From the NCBI RefSeq assembly GCF_031426495.1, contig NZ_JANPLK010000003.1, forward strand, positions 23,344 through 87,343: a stretch of 64,000 nt of DNA, read 5' to 3'. This DNA comes from Gemmatimonas sp. (GTDB lineage Bacteria > Gemmatimonadota > Gemmatimonadetes > Gemmatimonadales > Gemmatimonadaceae). Position numbers and translations under genes: made by a program. Positions within the stretch are counted from its first letter, which is position 1. Each line of letters begins with the position of its first letter. The notes under the pieces were generated by a model. The model was not told where the DNA came from. It ran no database searches and was given only the letters and a program-made list of their open reading frames with translations. Shown here one piece after another: positions 8,260-16,629 of the stretch.

Positions 8260-9061
8260 TCTGCGTCACGACCTTCTGTAGCAGGTTCGGCGGCTCCTTC
8301 ATGCGATCCTGCTCCAACTCGTCGAGGAGCTGTTCGATGCGCAAATGCATGCGGTCGACGGCATTGCGGTAGGCGCGACGCAGCGCGCGCCAGCCCAGGA
8401 ATCCGCCGCCCCCTACGAAGGCGGTAAGCCCGGCGAGAATCCCGGTGCCGGCGCCGGTGCTGACCAGAAAGAGCACCGGTACCGCGATGATGGCGTACAG
8501 CATGCCGAGGGCGATGACCAGCGCCACGGCCTGATTGCGCTGCATGCGGCGCATGCCGGCGATATCGGCATCGAGGCGGACCACGCTTCGCACGCCGTCG
8601 ATCGCCGTGACACTGGCCGTCACTTGATCCACCCGAACGAGATCGAAGCGTCGACCGCCCACGCCGAATGAGCGGAGAAAGTTACCGAACGGATCACGAC
8701 GCGGCTCCCAGCTCTGCCGGTCACCGATGCGACGACGCGTAGAGAGCGACTCCATGCGCGGCATCCACGAATCGAGACGGCGCAAGATGTCGTCGGGCGT
8801 GCCGGGCACCGTACGCTGTGCGCCCAGCGACGCCGGTCCAAGACTATCGAGCAATGGTCCCGACTCGGTTTCCGACATGGGCAAGCGCGCCCGTTCCTCG
8901 GCGATCGCCTGACGCACGTGCGCCAGATCGAGCCCGACCTCCTTGGCGATGTCGAGCAGGCGCTCCTCCGACACACTTTCCACGCCCTCGGAAGTGGTCG
9001 TCTGCAGTTCGCTGGCGCGGGCCAGCACGCGCTCGAGCGCGGTGCGCGGGATATCAGCCAT
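8246..9061 (-). CDS. Hypothetical membrane protein with two transmembrane helices
   Basis: A 271-residue protein I do not recognise. The first 75 residues form a soluble, helical, DUF1707-like segment (EERLLDIAKEVGLDLAHVRQAIAEERARLP) that looks like a small helix-turn-helix-type domain. A central region rich in R and D follows, then two transmembrane helices at about residues 178-203 and 205-228 (VALVIALGMLYAIIAVPVLFL; GILAGLTAFVGGGGFLGW), then a charged amphipathic helix predicted to lie along the membrane or form a coiled coil. Its 3' end overlaps that of the convergent squalene synthase gene by 14 bp. It is the last gene of the minus-strand run and its function is unknown. Confidence 0.7.
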   Translation of the reverse strand: MADIPRTALERVLARASELQTTTSEGVESVSEERLLDIAKEVGLDLAHVRQAIAEERARLPMSETESGPLLDSLGPASLGAQRTVPGTPDDILRRLDSWMPRMESLSTRRRIGDRQSWEPRRDPFGNFLRSFGVGGRRFDLVRVDQVTASVTAIDGVRSVVRLDADIAGMRRMQRNQAVALVIALGMLYAIIAVPVLFLVSTGAGTGILAGLTAFVGGGGFLGWRALRRAYRNAVDRMHLRIEQLLDELEQDRMKEPPNLLQKVVTQITAR

Positions 9062-9094
9062 GGATTGGTGACGGGTGAAGCGCGGTCGTCGGCA

Positions 9095-10252
9095 CTAGAT
9101 GCCGCTCAAGATGATGTCGATCTGCCGCTGAAGTGCCTCGCGAATAGCCGGCGGCAGGGCGAAGCCGTAGTCGAAGAGTGCGTTGTACGCCGTCATACCT
9201 GAACTACGAATATTGGCCTGTTCCACGTAATAGCGCACATAGCCGTCGCGCAGCTCCGGCGCGATAGCGGCCAGCAGCATCGCGCCGGCCTGTACCTGTC
9301 CCATCGACACATAGCGGTCGGCCGTGCCGGCGCGTTGTTCCGCCGGTGTCGTGTTGTCGGTGACCACCGTGCCCACCAGTGAGCCGGTGATCTCGTGCGC
9401 GAGCACGTACAACACTTGCACCGCATCGTCACTGCGCGCGGGGAAGGGGACGGCCACCATCGTCTGCCGGTTCGGGCCGCTGGCGGTGCGCCCTTCGCCG
9501 CCGATCGGCAGTGACAACAGCAAATCCCCCTGCCGTTGCGACGTGTTGTTCAGAAAGCGCTCGAACTTCGTGCGATAGACCTGCTGCCACAAACTGTCCA
9601 CCGACGTGATCACCGCCGCCCGCGTCCGGATCACGCGCGAGTGTTCGGCGTTGAAGAATCGGTCCTGTTCATCGAGCACACCGGCCAGGAACAGCCGGAG
9701 CCACTCGCGATCGGCCGCGGTCGGAAACATCGACGCGATGAGCGCCACACGCGCCTGCGTTTCTCGATCGGGAGCACGACGCGGATCGCCCTCGAACTGC
9801 AGGAACCGTTCGATCGCATACTTCATGGCGTCCCAGTTCGAGAACTCGAACGGGAGAAATTGCGCCTGCAGATACCCGCCGGTCAGTGGCAATCGTTTCG
9901 CGAGTGTCGCGCGATTGGCGTCGAGGCTCGTGAGCACATTGCGCTGGTTCTTCACCACGACCAGTGAATCGCGGTACCCGTTGCGATACAGCCGTACGCG
10001 CGACGTGTCTTCACTGATCAACGCGAACGCATGCAGCCACAGGTCGATGTGTTCGGCCGTGCGCACGGGCCAGCGCAGCGCTGGCTGCGACGACGGCTGC
10101 ACCGACGGCGATGCACTGGACGGGGGCGTGCCGATCGGACGGGCCGGTGTTCCCACCGGTATCGCCGACGCGCACGAGGCGCACAGGCCAACCGTCGATG
10201 CGGCGAACAGCGTGTGGCGAACGAACGACCGGACAGACAAAACGTGAGGCAT
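9095..10252 (-). CDS. Hypothetical secreted protein
   Basis: This 385-residue protein has an N-terminal signal peptide (hydrophobic core FAASTVGLCASCASA, ending near residue 30) and a Pro/Ser-rich linker (residues 34-57), then a mostly helical domain with several aromatic and charged patches. A segment QVLYVLAHEITGSLVGTVVTDNT contains His-Glu in a helix, but not a complete HExxH zinc motif, so I do not call it a peptidase. It is probably periplasmic or attached to the outer membrane; the cysteine near residue 27 is not in a good lipobox. No family recognised. It sits alone between the DUF1707-like membrane protein gene and the zinc-ribbon gene, all on the same strand. Confidence 0.65.
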   Translation of the reverse strand: MPHVLSVRSFVRHTLFAASTVGLCASCASAIPVGTPARPIGTPPSSASPSVQPSSQPALRWPVRTAEHIDLWLHAFALISEDTSRVRLYRNGYRDSLVVVKNQRNVLTSLDANRATLAKRLPLTGGYLQAQFLPFEFSNWDAMKYAIERFLQFEGDPRRAPDRETQARVALIASMFPTAADREWLRLFLAGVLDEQDRFFNAEHSRVIRTRAAVITSVDSLWQQVYRTKFERFLNNTSQRQGDLLLSLPIGGEGRTASGPNRQTMVAVPFPARSDDAVQVLYVLAHEITGSLVGTVVTDNTTPAEQRAGTADRYVSMGQVQAGAMLLAAIAPELRDGYVRYYVEQANIRSSGMTAYNALFDYGFALPPAIREALQRQIDIILSGI

Positions 10253-10303
10253 ACACGAGTATACACCTCACGTCATCGACAGGATTCAGCGGGTCACGCG
10301 GAA

Positions 10304-10930
10304 CTAGCTGGCTTTACGGATTGGGAGCACGATATCCGGCAGATCGGCGCTGCGACCGCATGTCACGCAGAAGCGCCAGTTGACGTCGAGCTCGGTGCTG
10401 CACGCAGGACACTGCCGCTTGGTCAGGTCCATGCCGCAATGCGGGCAGAACGTCAGGCGCCGGTTCTCCGGCAGACGGTTTCCACAGAAGCGACAGCCGC
10501 AGGGTTTTGTCTCCGGCTTGGTCTCACCCGACCGGTCGCTGATATCGGTCGCGGGCGGGGTTGCCATCCGCTCCGTACCGACCGAAGCGGCCTGCTGGGC
10601 CAAGGTGAGGGAGGTCGTCGCCCACGCGCGCACCAACGACATCGACGGAGACGGTGAAGCGAGCGCCTGCGTACACGCCGCCTGCAGTCCCGACTCGGTC
10701 TGGAGATAGCCGCGCTCGCCGGCGATGAGGCGGAGTACCGTTCGCTCAAAAGCGTCGGCGCCACCGTCAGCCATTTCACGGCGCGCCTCCCGGAAGGGCA
10801 GGAGCCGTTCCTCGAGATCAGTCAGCGTGAAGCCCTGCGTCAGGAGATGCGGGTACTGCGTTCGGACCGTGCGCGAGAGACGGAAGGCGAGGCGATCGAG
10901 ATCGTCCAGCGAACGCGACACGACGCTCAC
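10304..10930 (-). CDS. Double zinc-ribbon protein
   Basis: A 208-residue protein in two parts. The first 125 or so residues are helical with no motif I recognise. The C-terminal 65 residues carry eight cysteines in CxxC pairs (CRFCGNRL, CPHCGMD, CPACSTE, CVTCGRS), forming two zinc ribbons of the DZANK/zinc-ribbon_2 type. Such modules usually mediate protein or nucleic acid contacts. Start: a GTG at 10930 overlaps the upstream stop as GTGA, indicating translational coupling to the small membrane protein upstream. The function is unknown. Confidence 0.75.
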   Translation of the reverse strand: MSVVSRSLDDLDRLAFRLSRTVRTQYPHLLTQGFTLTDLEERLLPFREARREMADGGADAFERTVLRLIAGERGYLQTESGLQAACTQALASPSPSMSLVRAWATTSLTLAQQAASVGTERMATPPATDISDRSGETKPETKPCGCRFCGNRLPENRRLTFCPHCGMDLTKRQCPACSTELDVNWRFCVTCGRSADLPDIVLPIRKAS

Positions 10931-11106
10931 TTCCCTTCGGTTGCCATACGCTTATCCACGTCGTTTCCCATCCGCTCACGCGTCTCGCCACCGATGCGAT
11001 CTACGACTCGCTCGGCGACGTTCTTTTCGTTCTCTTGCGCGTCCTTCCAGCCGTAGCCGTAGCCGATGGCGACGCCGATCGCGAGGATGAATAGATACTT
11101 GAACAT
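10927..11106 (-). CDS. Small single-pass membrane protein
   Basis: A 59-residue protein: MFKYLFILAIGVAIGYGYGWKD is one transmembrane helix with a Gly-rich face, followed by a charged soluble tail (AERVVDRIGGETRERMGN). Upstream in-frame ATGs at 11112 and 11130 are possible, but the helix begins at once with the ATG at 11106. Its stop overlaps the GTG of the zinc-ribbon gene, so the two are probably made together and may interact. No known family. Confidence 0.65.
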   Translation of the reverse strand: MFKYLFILAIGVAIGYGYGWKDAQENEKNVAERVVDRIGGETRERMGNDVDKRMATEGK

Positions 11107-11146
11107 GAGCATCCGGAGTTGGACCGGCACTCGTGCGCCGGAGTCC

Positions 11147-11785
11147 TTACGTCATCCGACGCGCAGTCTTGGCCCCGGGTAACGCGGGGGCGGCCGCAAA
11201 GGCGTCCGGCTCCGGAAAAGGTGACAGCGGGGCCCGCTTGGTGTTAGCCCGGACCGGCTGCGCGGCCCACCACTCCTCGAACGACGAGACCACCAGGCCA
11301 TCCGAGCGATCCTGCACCGCCGCGGCCCGGGTCGCGAGGTGATTGGCATACTCATTCTGCGGGTGACCGGCATGCCCCTTCACCCAGGCCCACTGGGTCT
11401 CGTGCATGGCCACGGCTTCGACCGCCGCCTGCCACAGCTCCACGTTCTCCACGGGCCCCTGCGCCCGCTTCCAGCCCCGCGCCATCCAGCCCCGCACCCA
11501 CGACGTCATCCCGTCCACGATGTAGCGGGAGTCGGTCGTGAACAGGACCGAGAGTGCGTTTCCCTTCCGCGACATCGCCTCATAGCTGTCGATCACCGAG
11601 CGCAAGGCCATCCGGTTGTTGGTCGTATCCGGCTCCGACGCCCACAGATCAAAGCGCTGAACGGTGCCGTCGGCTTTTCGGAATTCGATCAACGCGCCGA
11701 GTCCGCCGGGCGTGTCGCCACTCTTCCCGTTGCCGAGACACGACTCATCGGCAAAGACCGCGACCAACGGATACTTCGCGCTCAC
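11147..11785 (-). CDS. rnhA: Ribonuclease HI-like protein with two altered catalytic positions
   Basis: The first 155 residues of this 212-residue protein have the RNase HI fold: VAVFADESCLGNG (first Asp, D13), TTNNRM (55-59), FTTDSRYIVDGMTSWV (D85) and VKGHAGHPQNE (H138). Against the usual D-E-D-D set, the Glu after TTNNRM (E48 in E. coli) is Ala60, and the Asp of NERCDEL (D134) is Asn148. E. coli enzymes with D134N keep activity, but loss of E48 is severe, so activity is uncertain. A 55-residue Ala/Pro-rich tail of unknown role follows. The start overlaps the upstream gene as ATGA. Role if active: cutting RNA in RNA-DNA hybrids. Confidence 0.8.
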   Translation of the reverse strand: MSAKYPLVAVFADESCLGNGKSGDTPGGLGALIEFRKADGTVQRFDLWASEPDTTNNRMALRSVIDSYEAMSRKGNALSVLFTTDSRYIVDGMTSWVRGWMARGWKRAQGPVENVELWQAAVEAVAMHETQWAWVKGHAGHPQNEYANHLATRAAAVQDRSDGLVVSSFEEWWAAQPVRANTKRAPLSPFPEPDAFAAAPALPGAKTARRMT

Positions 11786-11997
11786 TTCACGATCTCCATG
11801 CCGTCCAGTTCATCGAGGAAGATCTCCAGCAGGCTACCCGTACTCGGATGACGAGCGACGATCAGCTCACGCCCGTTGTGCAGGCGGAGTCGCTCGGGGA
11901 TCACGAGGAACTCGGTACCGCGGCGGTAGAGCTGCAGCCGCGTGCCATCGGTGATGGCGCGCTCGAGGCGGTCGTACTGGAGAACGGAGAGATGCAT
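11782..11997 (-). CDS. Small conserved-looking hypothetical protein
   Basis: A 71-residue protein (MHLSVLQYDRLERAITDGTR to GMEIVK), compact and mixed alpha/beta, with no signal peptide or membrane segment. The ATG at 11997 is chosen because the upstream extension is low-complexity and includes an intergenic hairpin. The 3' end overlaps the RNase HI-like gene by 4 bp (ATGA), so they are coupled. The pattern R-R-G-T-E-F-L-V-I-P-E-R-L resembles a small beta-barrel, but I assign no family. Confidence 0.6.
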   Translation of the reverse strand: MHLSVLQYDRLERAITDGTRLQLYRRGTEFLVIPERLRLHNGRELIVARHPSTGSLLEIFLDELDGMEIVK

Positions 11998-12020
11998 AGT
12001 TCGCTGCAAGGTAGCGAGAG

Positions 12021-12085
12021 GGGCTATGGGCTGTGGGCGATGCGCTATGGGCGAAAACGAGTCGTCAGCCCACAGTCCACAGCCC
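12021..12085 (-). terminator. Large imperfect hairpin downstream of the M20 peptidase gene
   Basis: Arms 12021-12038 and 12068-12085 pair over 18 bp with two mismatches around a 29-nt loop. The left arm itself repeats a word (GGGCTATGGGCTGTGGGC), and a third copy, GCTATGGGC, lies in the loop. It lies between an M20 peptidase gene and the small gene feeding RNase HI, so it probably ends transcription of the upstream operon. Confidence 0.55.
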
Positions 12086-12092
12086 AAACCCC

Positions 12093-13247
12093 CTACCGAC
12101 CCCACCCCGCGCAGACCGCTTCCAGTATGTCCGCAGCCCGCTCGAGGTCGGCAATCTCCACCCACTCGGTGGCCGAGTGCGCACGAGCGATGTCGCCGGG
12201 CCCGAAGCACAGCGCGGGGATCCCCGCCTCGGCGAACAAGGCGGCATCGGTCCAGCACGACAAACCGGCTATGGTCGGCTCGACTCCGCCCGCGATACAC
12301 GCGGCGCGCATCGACGCGATCAACGGGGCATCGAGCGCGAGATCAAGCGGGGGCTGTGCACACACCAGTGACACATCGGCCTGAAAGCCCGGCCGCGAGG
12401 CCGCCAGTTCATCGCACCGAGCGCGAACATCGGCCAGCGCCTGCTCCGCGCTTTCACCGGGAAGCGTGCGGCGTTCGATGTGCAGCGTGCAGCGCTCGGC
12501 GTACGTCGACCACCCGGTGCCGCCCACGATCGACGAGGCGTGCAATGAGGCGCGGCCGAGCAGGGGATGCACGCGGGTGGTGAGCACGTCGTGTTCGTAG
12601 CGATCGAGCGCGGCCAGCAGCAGCCCGGCGTGACGGTTCGCATCGACGCCCACGTCATATCGACTACCGTGCGCCGCGTGCCCGTGCAGCACCACCTCGA
12701 TCCACGCGAATCCCTTGTGTGCCGGCGCGATCGCCAGGCGCGTGGGCTCGGTGATGATCGCACCGGTAGCGCGAAGTCCCTGCGCCAACAGCGCGCGGGT
12801 GCCGATCGATTCGTACTCTTCGTCGCACACGGCCGTGATGACGATCTCGCTGGCCAGCGACCCTCGCGCCGCCGCGCGGGCGGCCGCCACGCACATCGCC
12901 GCGATACCACCTTTCATGTCGGTGGAGCCGCGCCCGAACATGTGGCCGTCCCGCACCTCGGGCGCGAAAGGCGCATGCGACATGCTGTCGACCCCGACGA
13001 CGTCGAGATGGCCGTTCAACACGAGCGGTGTGCGTCCGGTGGGGCCGATGCGGGCGATCACGTTGGCGCGGCCGGGCGCAATCTCCTGCAGCGACACCGC
13101 GAAGCCCCACGCATTCAACACGGCCGCCAGATGCGTCGCGCACGCCAGCTCACCCGGCCCATCAGGCACGAGCGACGGATTGCGCGAATCGATCGCGACC
13201 AGCGATGCGGTCAGCGCGACGGGATCGAGCGGATATCGGTACGTCAC
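12093..13247 (-). CDS. M20-family metallopeptidase (ArgE/DapE/carboxypeptidase G2 type)
   Basis: A 384-residue di-zinc amidohydrolase. Metal ligands and catalytic residues are in order: H80 and D82 in LVLNGHLDVVG, D110 in GRGSTDMKGG, the Glu pair E143-E144 in VCDEEYESIGT, the Asp/Glu-type ligand in IITEPT, and the C-terminal His in RAHSATEWV. The lid/dimerisation domain sits between about residues 175 and 290. Family members remove N-acyl groups (ArgE acetylornithine, DapE succinyl-diaminopimelate) or cleave dipeptides; sequence alone does not decide here. No arg or dap gene adjoins it. It is transcribed 10 bp after the GHMP kinase gene, in one operon with the PhaF-like gene. Confidence 0.88.
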   Translation of the reverse strand: MTYRYPLDPVALTASLVAIDSRNPSLVPDGPGELACATHLAAVLNAWGFAVSLQEIAPGRANVIARIGPTGRTPLVLNGHLDVVGVDSMSHAPFAPEVRDGHMFGRGSTDMKGGIAAMCVAAARAAARGSLASEIVITAVCDEEYESIGTRALLAQGLRATGAIITEPTRLAIAPAHKGFAWIEVVLHGHAAHGSRYDVGVDANRHAGLLLAALDRYEHDVLTTRVHPLLGRASLHASSIVGGTGWSTYAERCTLHIERRTLPGESAEQALADVRARCDELAASRPGFQADVSLVCAQPPLDLALDAPLIASMRAACIAGGVEPTIAGLSCWTDAALFAEAGIPALCFGPGDIARAHSATEWVEIADLERAADILEAVCAGWGR

Positions 13248-13257
13248 GAGGTACAGT

Positions 13258-14205
13258 CTAGGCGTCGGGCGAGAGCCGCGACACCTCTACGCCAGTGGTG
13301 GCGATGCGCCACGGCAGGATCTCACCGAATGGCGAGACGGCCTCGACGACGCGGGCCGCGTCGGCCGCCGTACTGATGATCATGACGCATCCACCGCCGC
13401 TGGCCCCAAGCGCCTTGAGTCCCTGCGCTCCGGCCGCGCGGGCGGCGTGCTCGAGTGCGTCGATCCGTGCGGTGGTGATCCGCGGATGCAGCGCCCGCTG
13501 ATGTACCCAGTGCTCGTCAACGAGCGCGCCGAGCGTGGTCACATCGGCGGCGTGCAGCGCACTGCGCATGCCGCGGGCCAGTACGGCCATGCGGTCGAGC
13601 GCCTCTACGACTCGCGGCGTGCGATCGCGGTACGCATCGAGCACGGCCGTGATCGTTTCGCCGGAGATGCGCGATTCACCGGTATACACGAGCGTGAGGC
13701 GCGCCTCGAGCGCGGCCCGACCGACCGCGGAGAGCGGAATCTGCTCCACCTCGACCGCGTCGCCGGCAGTGGCGGTGCCGAACGTCAGGCCCAGCGCGCC
13801 ACCGAACGCCGCGGCGTAGTGATCCTGACGGCCGCCGGCGATGCCGAGCTCTTCAACCTCGAGCGCGCGACTCCACTCCGCGATGGTCGCCGGGGTGAAC
13901 TCGCGGTCCTGCGCGGCCGCAAGGGCGGCGGCGAGGGCGACGCCGGCGGCGGACGATCCGCCAAGCCCTGCCCCGATGGGGAAGTCGCTCTGTATCGCGA
14001 CGTGCCCCACATATCCGGCGCGCCGCGCCGCGGCCGCCACCAGCGGCACGCGATCCGGTTCGGCGACGCCCGGGCGCAGCGCGATCCGGACTCGGCGCTC
14101 GATGGCAAGGTTACAAACAAAGCCGCCTCGCTCTCCGGGATAGGGTGGGACATCTGTCCACCCTCCTCCGAAGTCGAGGCGACTCGGTGCCGACGCGACG
14201 AACAC
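13258..14205 (-). CDS. GHMP-family sugar kinase (HddA-like)
   Basis: A 315-residue small-molecule kinase. SAPSRLDFGGGWTDVPPYPG at residues 5-24 is the N-terminal motif of the galactokinase/mevalonate-kinase superfamily in the form seen in D-glycero-D-manno-heptose 7-phosphate kinases and fucokinases. The ATP-binding loop is PIGAGLGGSSAAG (76-88), with GGSS in place of the commoner GSSS. The C-terminal motif KALGASGGGCVMII completes the site. The product could contribute nucleotide-activated heptose for surface glycans, but no gmhB/hddC partner is nearby, so the substrate is open. It lies 6 bp after the PhaF-like gene and 10 bp before the peptidase gene. Confidence 0.85.
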   Translation of the reverse strand: MFVASAPSRLDFGGGWTDVPPYPGERGGFVCNLAIERRVRIALRPGVAEPDRVPLVAAAARRAGYVGHVAIQSDFPIGAGLGGSSAAGVALAAALAAAQDREFTPATIAEWSRALEVEELGIAGGRQDHYAAAFGGALGLTFGTATAGDAVEVEQIPLSAVGRAALEARLTLVYTGESRISGETITAVLDAYRDRTPRVVEALDRMAVLARGMRSALHAADVTTLGALVDEHWVHQRALHPRITTARIDALEHAARAAGAQGLKALGASGGGCVMIISTAADAARVVEAVSPFGEILPWRIATTGVEVSRLSPDA

Positions 14206-14211
14206 GTCGAC

Positions 14212-15090
14212 CTACTTCTTCTTTGCTGGCGCCTTCTTGGCAGGAGCCTTGGCCGCTGGCTTGGCTGGAGCCTTGCCCGGAGCCTTGGCTGGGGCCTTCG
14301 CCGGAGCCGCTGCCTTGGCCGGTGCTTTCGCTGGGGCCTTGGCCGGTGATTTTGCCGGTGCCTTGGCGGGAGCCTTGGCCGGCGCGGCCACCTTGGCCGG
14401 CGCCTTGGCCGCCGGAGCGGCGGTCTTCGTGGCTACAGGAGCCTTGGCCGCCGGCGTGGGCTTCGCGGCCGGTGCCTTGGCGGCGGGCTTTGCCTCGACC
14501 TTGGGTTCCGCTTTCACTTCGACCGGGGCTTCGACCACTTCGACTTTCGGAGCGGGCGGCTTCGGTGCCGGCTTCGGGGGAAGCGGCGCGAAAGTGACCT
14601 TGTCGGACGGCTTCTGGGGCTCGATCCGCATCGCGGCTCGCGCCTCGAGGGCCGCTTCAGCCGCCGCGGCAGGCGCGGTGACGGCCTTCGGCAACTGCCC
14701 GAGCGGGACCGGCTTCGGCGGTGGAGCCTTTGGCCCCGGAATCGGCAGCGACCCGTGCTTGGCGATGTAGGCGGCTTCGGCCTGCTGAATCAACACCTCG
14801 GCCTCTTCCTGTCCCATCTGGCCGCGGCGGACCATGTAGTTGATCAGGTCACGCGCGCTCTCGATCGCGAAGGGGCTGAACCCAGCCGCCGCGCCGATCA
14901 CCTCGCGCATGGCACCGGCCATCTTGCTGCCGGCCTCCAGGCTGATCTCGTGCGCCCGCTGCGCCATCTCGGCCGCAGTGTCGCGTGCGTCTGCAGCCCG
15001 ATGCCCAGGGCCGCGGCGCGGAGCCGGACTGGCAGGAGGTGCGTCACCTTCGGTGATCGTGTCGTCGTCAGCCTGCGGCAAATCGGCCAT
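14212..15090 (-). CDS. PhaF-like phasin/histone-H1-like protein with Lys-Ala-Pro repeat tail
   Basis: This 292-residue protein has two parts. Residues about 30-115 are helical (EMAQRAHEISLEAGSKMAGAM; ESARDLINYMVRRGQMGQEEAEVLIQQAE), a pattern seen in polyhydroxyalkanoate phasin regulators. From about residue 125 it becomes disordered, and the last 100 residues consist of PAK/APAKA repeats ending in AKKAPAKKK, like the DNA-binding tails of PhaF and bacterial H1-like proteins. An AGGAG ribosome-binding site lies 12 bases before the ATG. In known PhaF the tail binds DNA and helps divide storage granules between daughters. No PHA synthase is in the window, so a nucleoid or other granule role is equally possible. 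Confidence 0.65.
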   Translation of the reverse strand: MADLPQADDDTITEGDAPPASPAPRRGPGHRAADARDTAAEMAQRAHEISLEAGSKMAGAMREVIGAAAGFSPFAIESARDLINYMVRRGQMGQEEAEVLIQQAEAAYIAKHGSLPIPGPKAPPPKPVPLGQLPKAVTAPAAAAEAALEARAAMRIEPQKPSDKVTFAPLPPKPAPKPPAPKVEVVEAPVEVKAEPKVEAKPAAKAPAAKPTPAAKAPVATKTAAPAAKAPAKVAAPAKAPAKAPAKSPAKAPAKAPAKAAAPAKAPAKAPGKAPAKPAAKAPAKKAPAKKK

Positions 15091-15269
15091 GGGTCGAACG
15101 GACTCCTTCCGCCAGCAATGGAGGTAGAGGTGGTCGCCCGACTTTTCTACGGAGGAGGTGCTGCTCAGGCCTCAATAGTATGGTCCACGTCCACCAGAAC
15201 TGGGGTAACTATATGATTTTCAGTCATCTATGCAAGGTATACGGACGTGATTCGCGAGGGGAACCGCAT

Positions 15270-15275
15270 ATTATA
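15270..15275 (-). promoter_or_regulatory. Possible -10 element upstream of the PhaF-like gene
   Basis: The minus strand reads TATAAT here, inside an AT-rich patch of the otherwise GC-rich 282-bp divergent spacer (15091-15372) between the PhaF-like gene and the CoA-transferase gene. No convincing -35 box is found at 17 bp, and the start codon is about 180 bp away. The rest of the spacer holds no gene I can support. Confidence 0.3.
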
Positions 15276-15372
15276 CGGTGGTGGAGCCATCGCGGTCGAC
15301 AGCTTCATTCGGTGTCCGCAGATCAAAAGCACGGTACGTCTCGCGCCTTCAATAGATCATCATAAAAACATC

Positions 15373-16515
15373 ATGAAGACATTACCGCTTCAAGGGGTCA
15401 GAGTCGTTGATCTTTCGCGGGTGCTGGCCGGACCGCACTGCAGCATGGTATTGGGCGACCTCGGCGCTGATGTCATCAAGGTCGAGCGCCCTCGATCGGG
15501 CGATGACACCCGCGGTTGGGGGCCGCCGTTCGCTCCCGATGGCGAGTCGGCGTACTTCCTGAGCACCAATCGCAACAAACTGTCACTCGCCGCTGACTTC
15601 CGATCCCCCGCCGACGTGCAGTTGCTGCATACGCTCATTGCTGACGCCGATATCGTCATCGAAAACTTTCTTCCTGGCGTATTGGCTCGGTATGGGCTTG
15701 ATGCTGATGGATTACTGGCGCGAAATTCGAAATTGCTGTGGTGCACCATTTCCGGCTTTGGGCCGGAGAGCGCGCGACCCGGCTACGATTTCGTCGTGCA
15801 GGCCGAAAGTGGCTGGATGGCCATTACCGGGGAGCCTGATGGTGCGCCGATGAAGACCGGCGTGGCGTTGGTCGATCTCGTCACGGGCAAAGACGCCGCG
15901 ATCGCCGTGCTCGGCGCGTTCTCGGGTCGCGATCGCCTCGTCACCGCGGCGGATCGCCGGATCGATGTCACGCTGCAGGCGTCGGCCCTGGCGGCCCTGG
16001 CGAACGTCGCGCAGAACACGATCGTCTCCGGACGCGATGCCCGCCGCTGGGGCAACGCCCACGCCAATCTGGTGCCGTACCAACTGTTCGCCGCCGCCGA
16101 CCGTCCGTTCGTGCTGGCCGTGGGGGCCGATCCGCAATGGCCACCCGCAGCCCGTGCGCTCGGGCTCGATGATTTGGCCAGTGACCCGGAGCTCGCCACG
16201 AACGCCGGTCGGGTGGCGCACCGCGACCGCGTCGTGGCGGCAATTGCCGCGCAGGCTGGGCAACGTCCGGCCGCTGAATGGATCGACGCCCTCGATTGGG
16301 TCGGCGTGCCCTGTGGCGTCGTTCGCGGCGTCCAGGATGCGCTGCAGCAGGCGGTGGAACGCGGCGACGCATCGCCGCGCACCGGTCTCGCACCGCAGGG
16401 GAATGGTCGCGTTCGCTACGAGCCGCCGCATCTCGATGCGCATGGCGCGCTGATCCGAAATCACCACTGGAGTGCATTCCATCACGTGCCGATACTCCCT
16501 GCACGGCCTGCGTGA
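15373..16515 (+). CDS. Class III (CaiB/BaiF) CoA-transferase
   Basis: A 380-residue family III CoA-transferase. Family features: GVRVVDLSRVLAGPHCSMVLGDLGADVIKVE at the N-terminus (CoA-binding Rossmann-like fold), FLSTNRNKLSLAADFRSP, VIENFLPGVLARYGL, then the RPGYDFVVQAESGWMAITGE stretch. Asp168 in ALVDLVTG sits where the catalytic aspartate of the family (Asp169 of formyl-CoA transferase) is expected. It moves CoA between carboxylic acids via an aspartyl-CoA thioester. The acid substrate cannot be told. Start: ATG 15373 begins the family fold at once; the open frame upstream is AT-rich and non-family. It is monocistronic in appearance, followed after 114 bp by the sigma factor. Confidence 0.9.
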   Translation: MKTLPLQGVRVVDLSRVLAGPHCSMVLGDLGADVIKVERPRSGDDTRGWGPPFAPDGESAYFLSTNRNKLSLAADFRSPADVQLLHTLIADADIVIENFLPGVLARYGLDADGLLARNSKLLWCTISGFGPESARPGYDFVVQAESGWMAITGEPDGAPMKTGVALVDLVTGKDAAIAVLGAFSGRDRLVTAADRRIDVTLQASALAALANVAQNTIVSGRDARRWGNAHANLVPYQLFAAADRPFVLAVGADPQWPPAARALGLDDLASDPELATNAGRVAHRDRVVAAIAAQAGQRPAAEWIDALDWVGVPCGVVRGVQDALQQAVERGDASPRTGLAPQGNGRVRYEPPHLDAHGALIRNHHWSAFHHVPILPARPA

Positions 16516-16629
16516 CCTCCTCCGCGGCGATTCGTCCTTCCAACGAGACGATCAGCGACGTTCTTCGCGCTTCGTTTGCTGGAAGGGGTGTCAATACCGT
16601 TCATACGGCGTTATCCTAGCGCCGTGACC

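Noticed and set aside
9380..9420. AHEITGS helix in the secreted protein at 9095-10252 as a zinc protease motif
   Set aside because: Only His-Glu is present; the second His of HExxH is missing, so a peptidase call is not justified.
14216..14520. Repetitive DNA in the PhaF-like gene, considered as a satellite
   Set aside because: It is the codon-level reflection of the Lys-Ala-Pro protein repeats in an intact reading frame.
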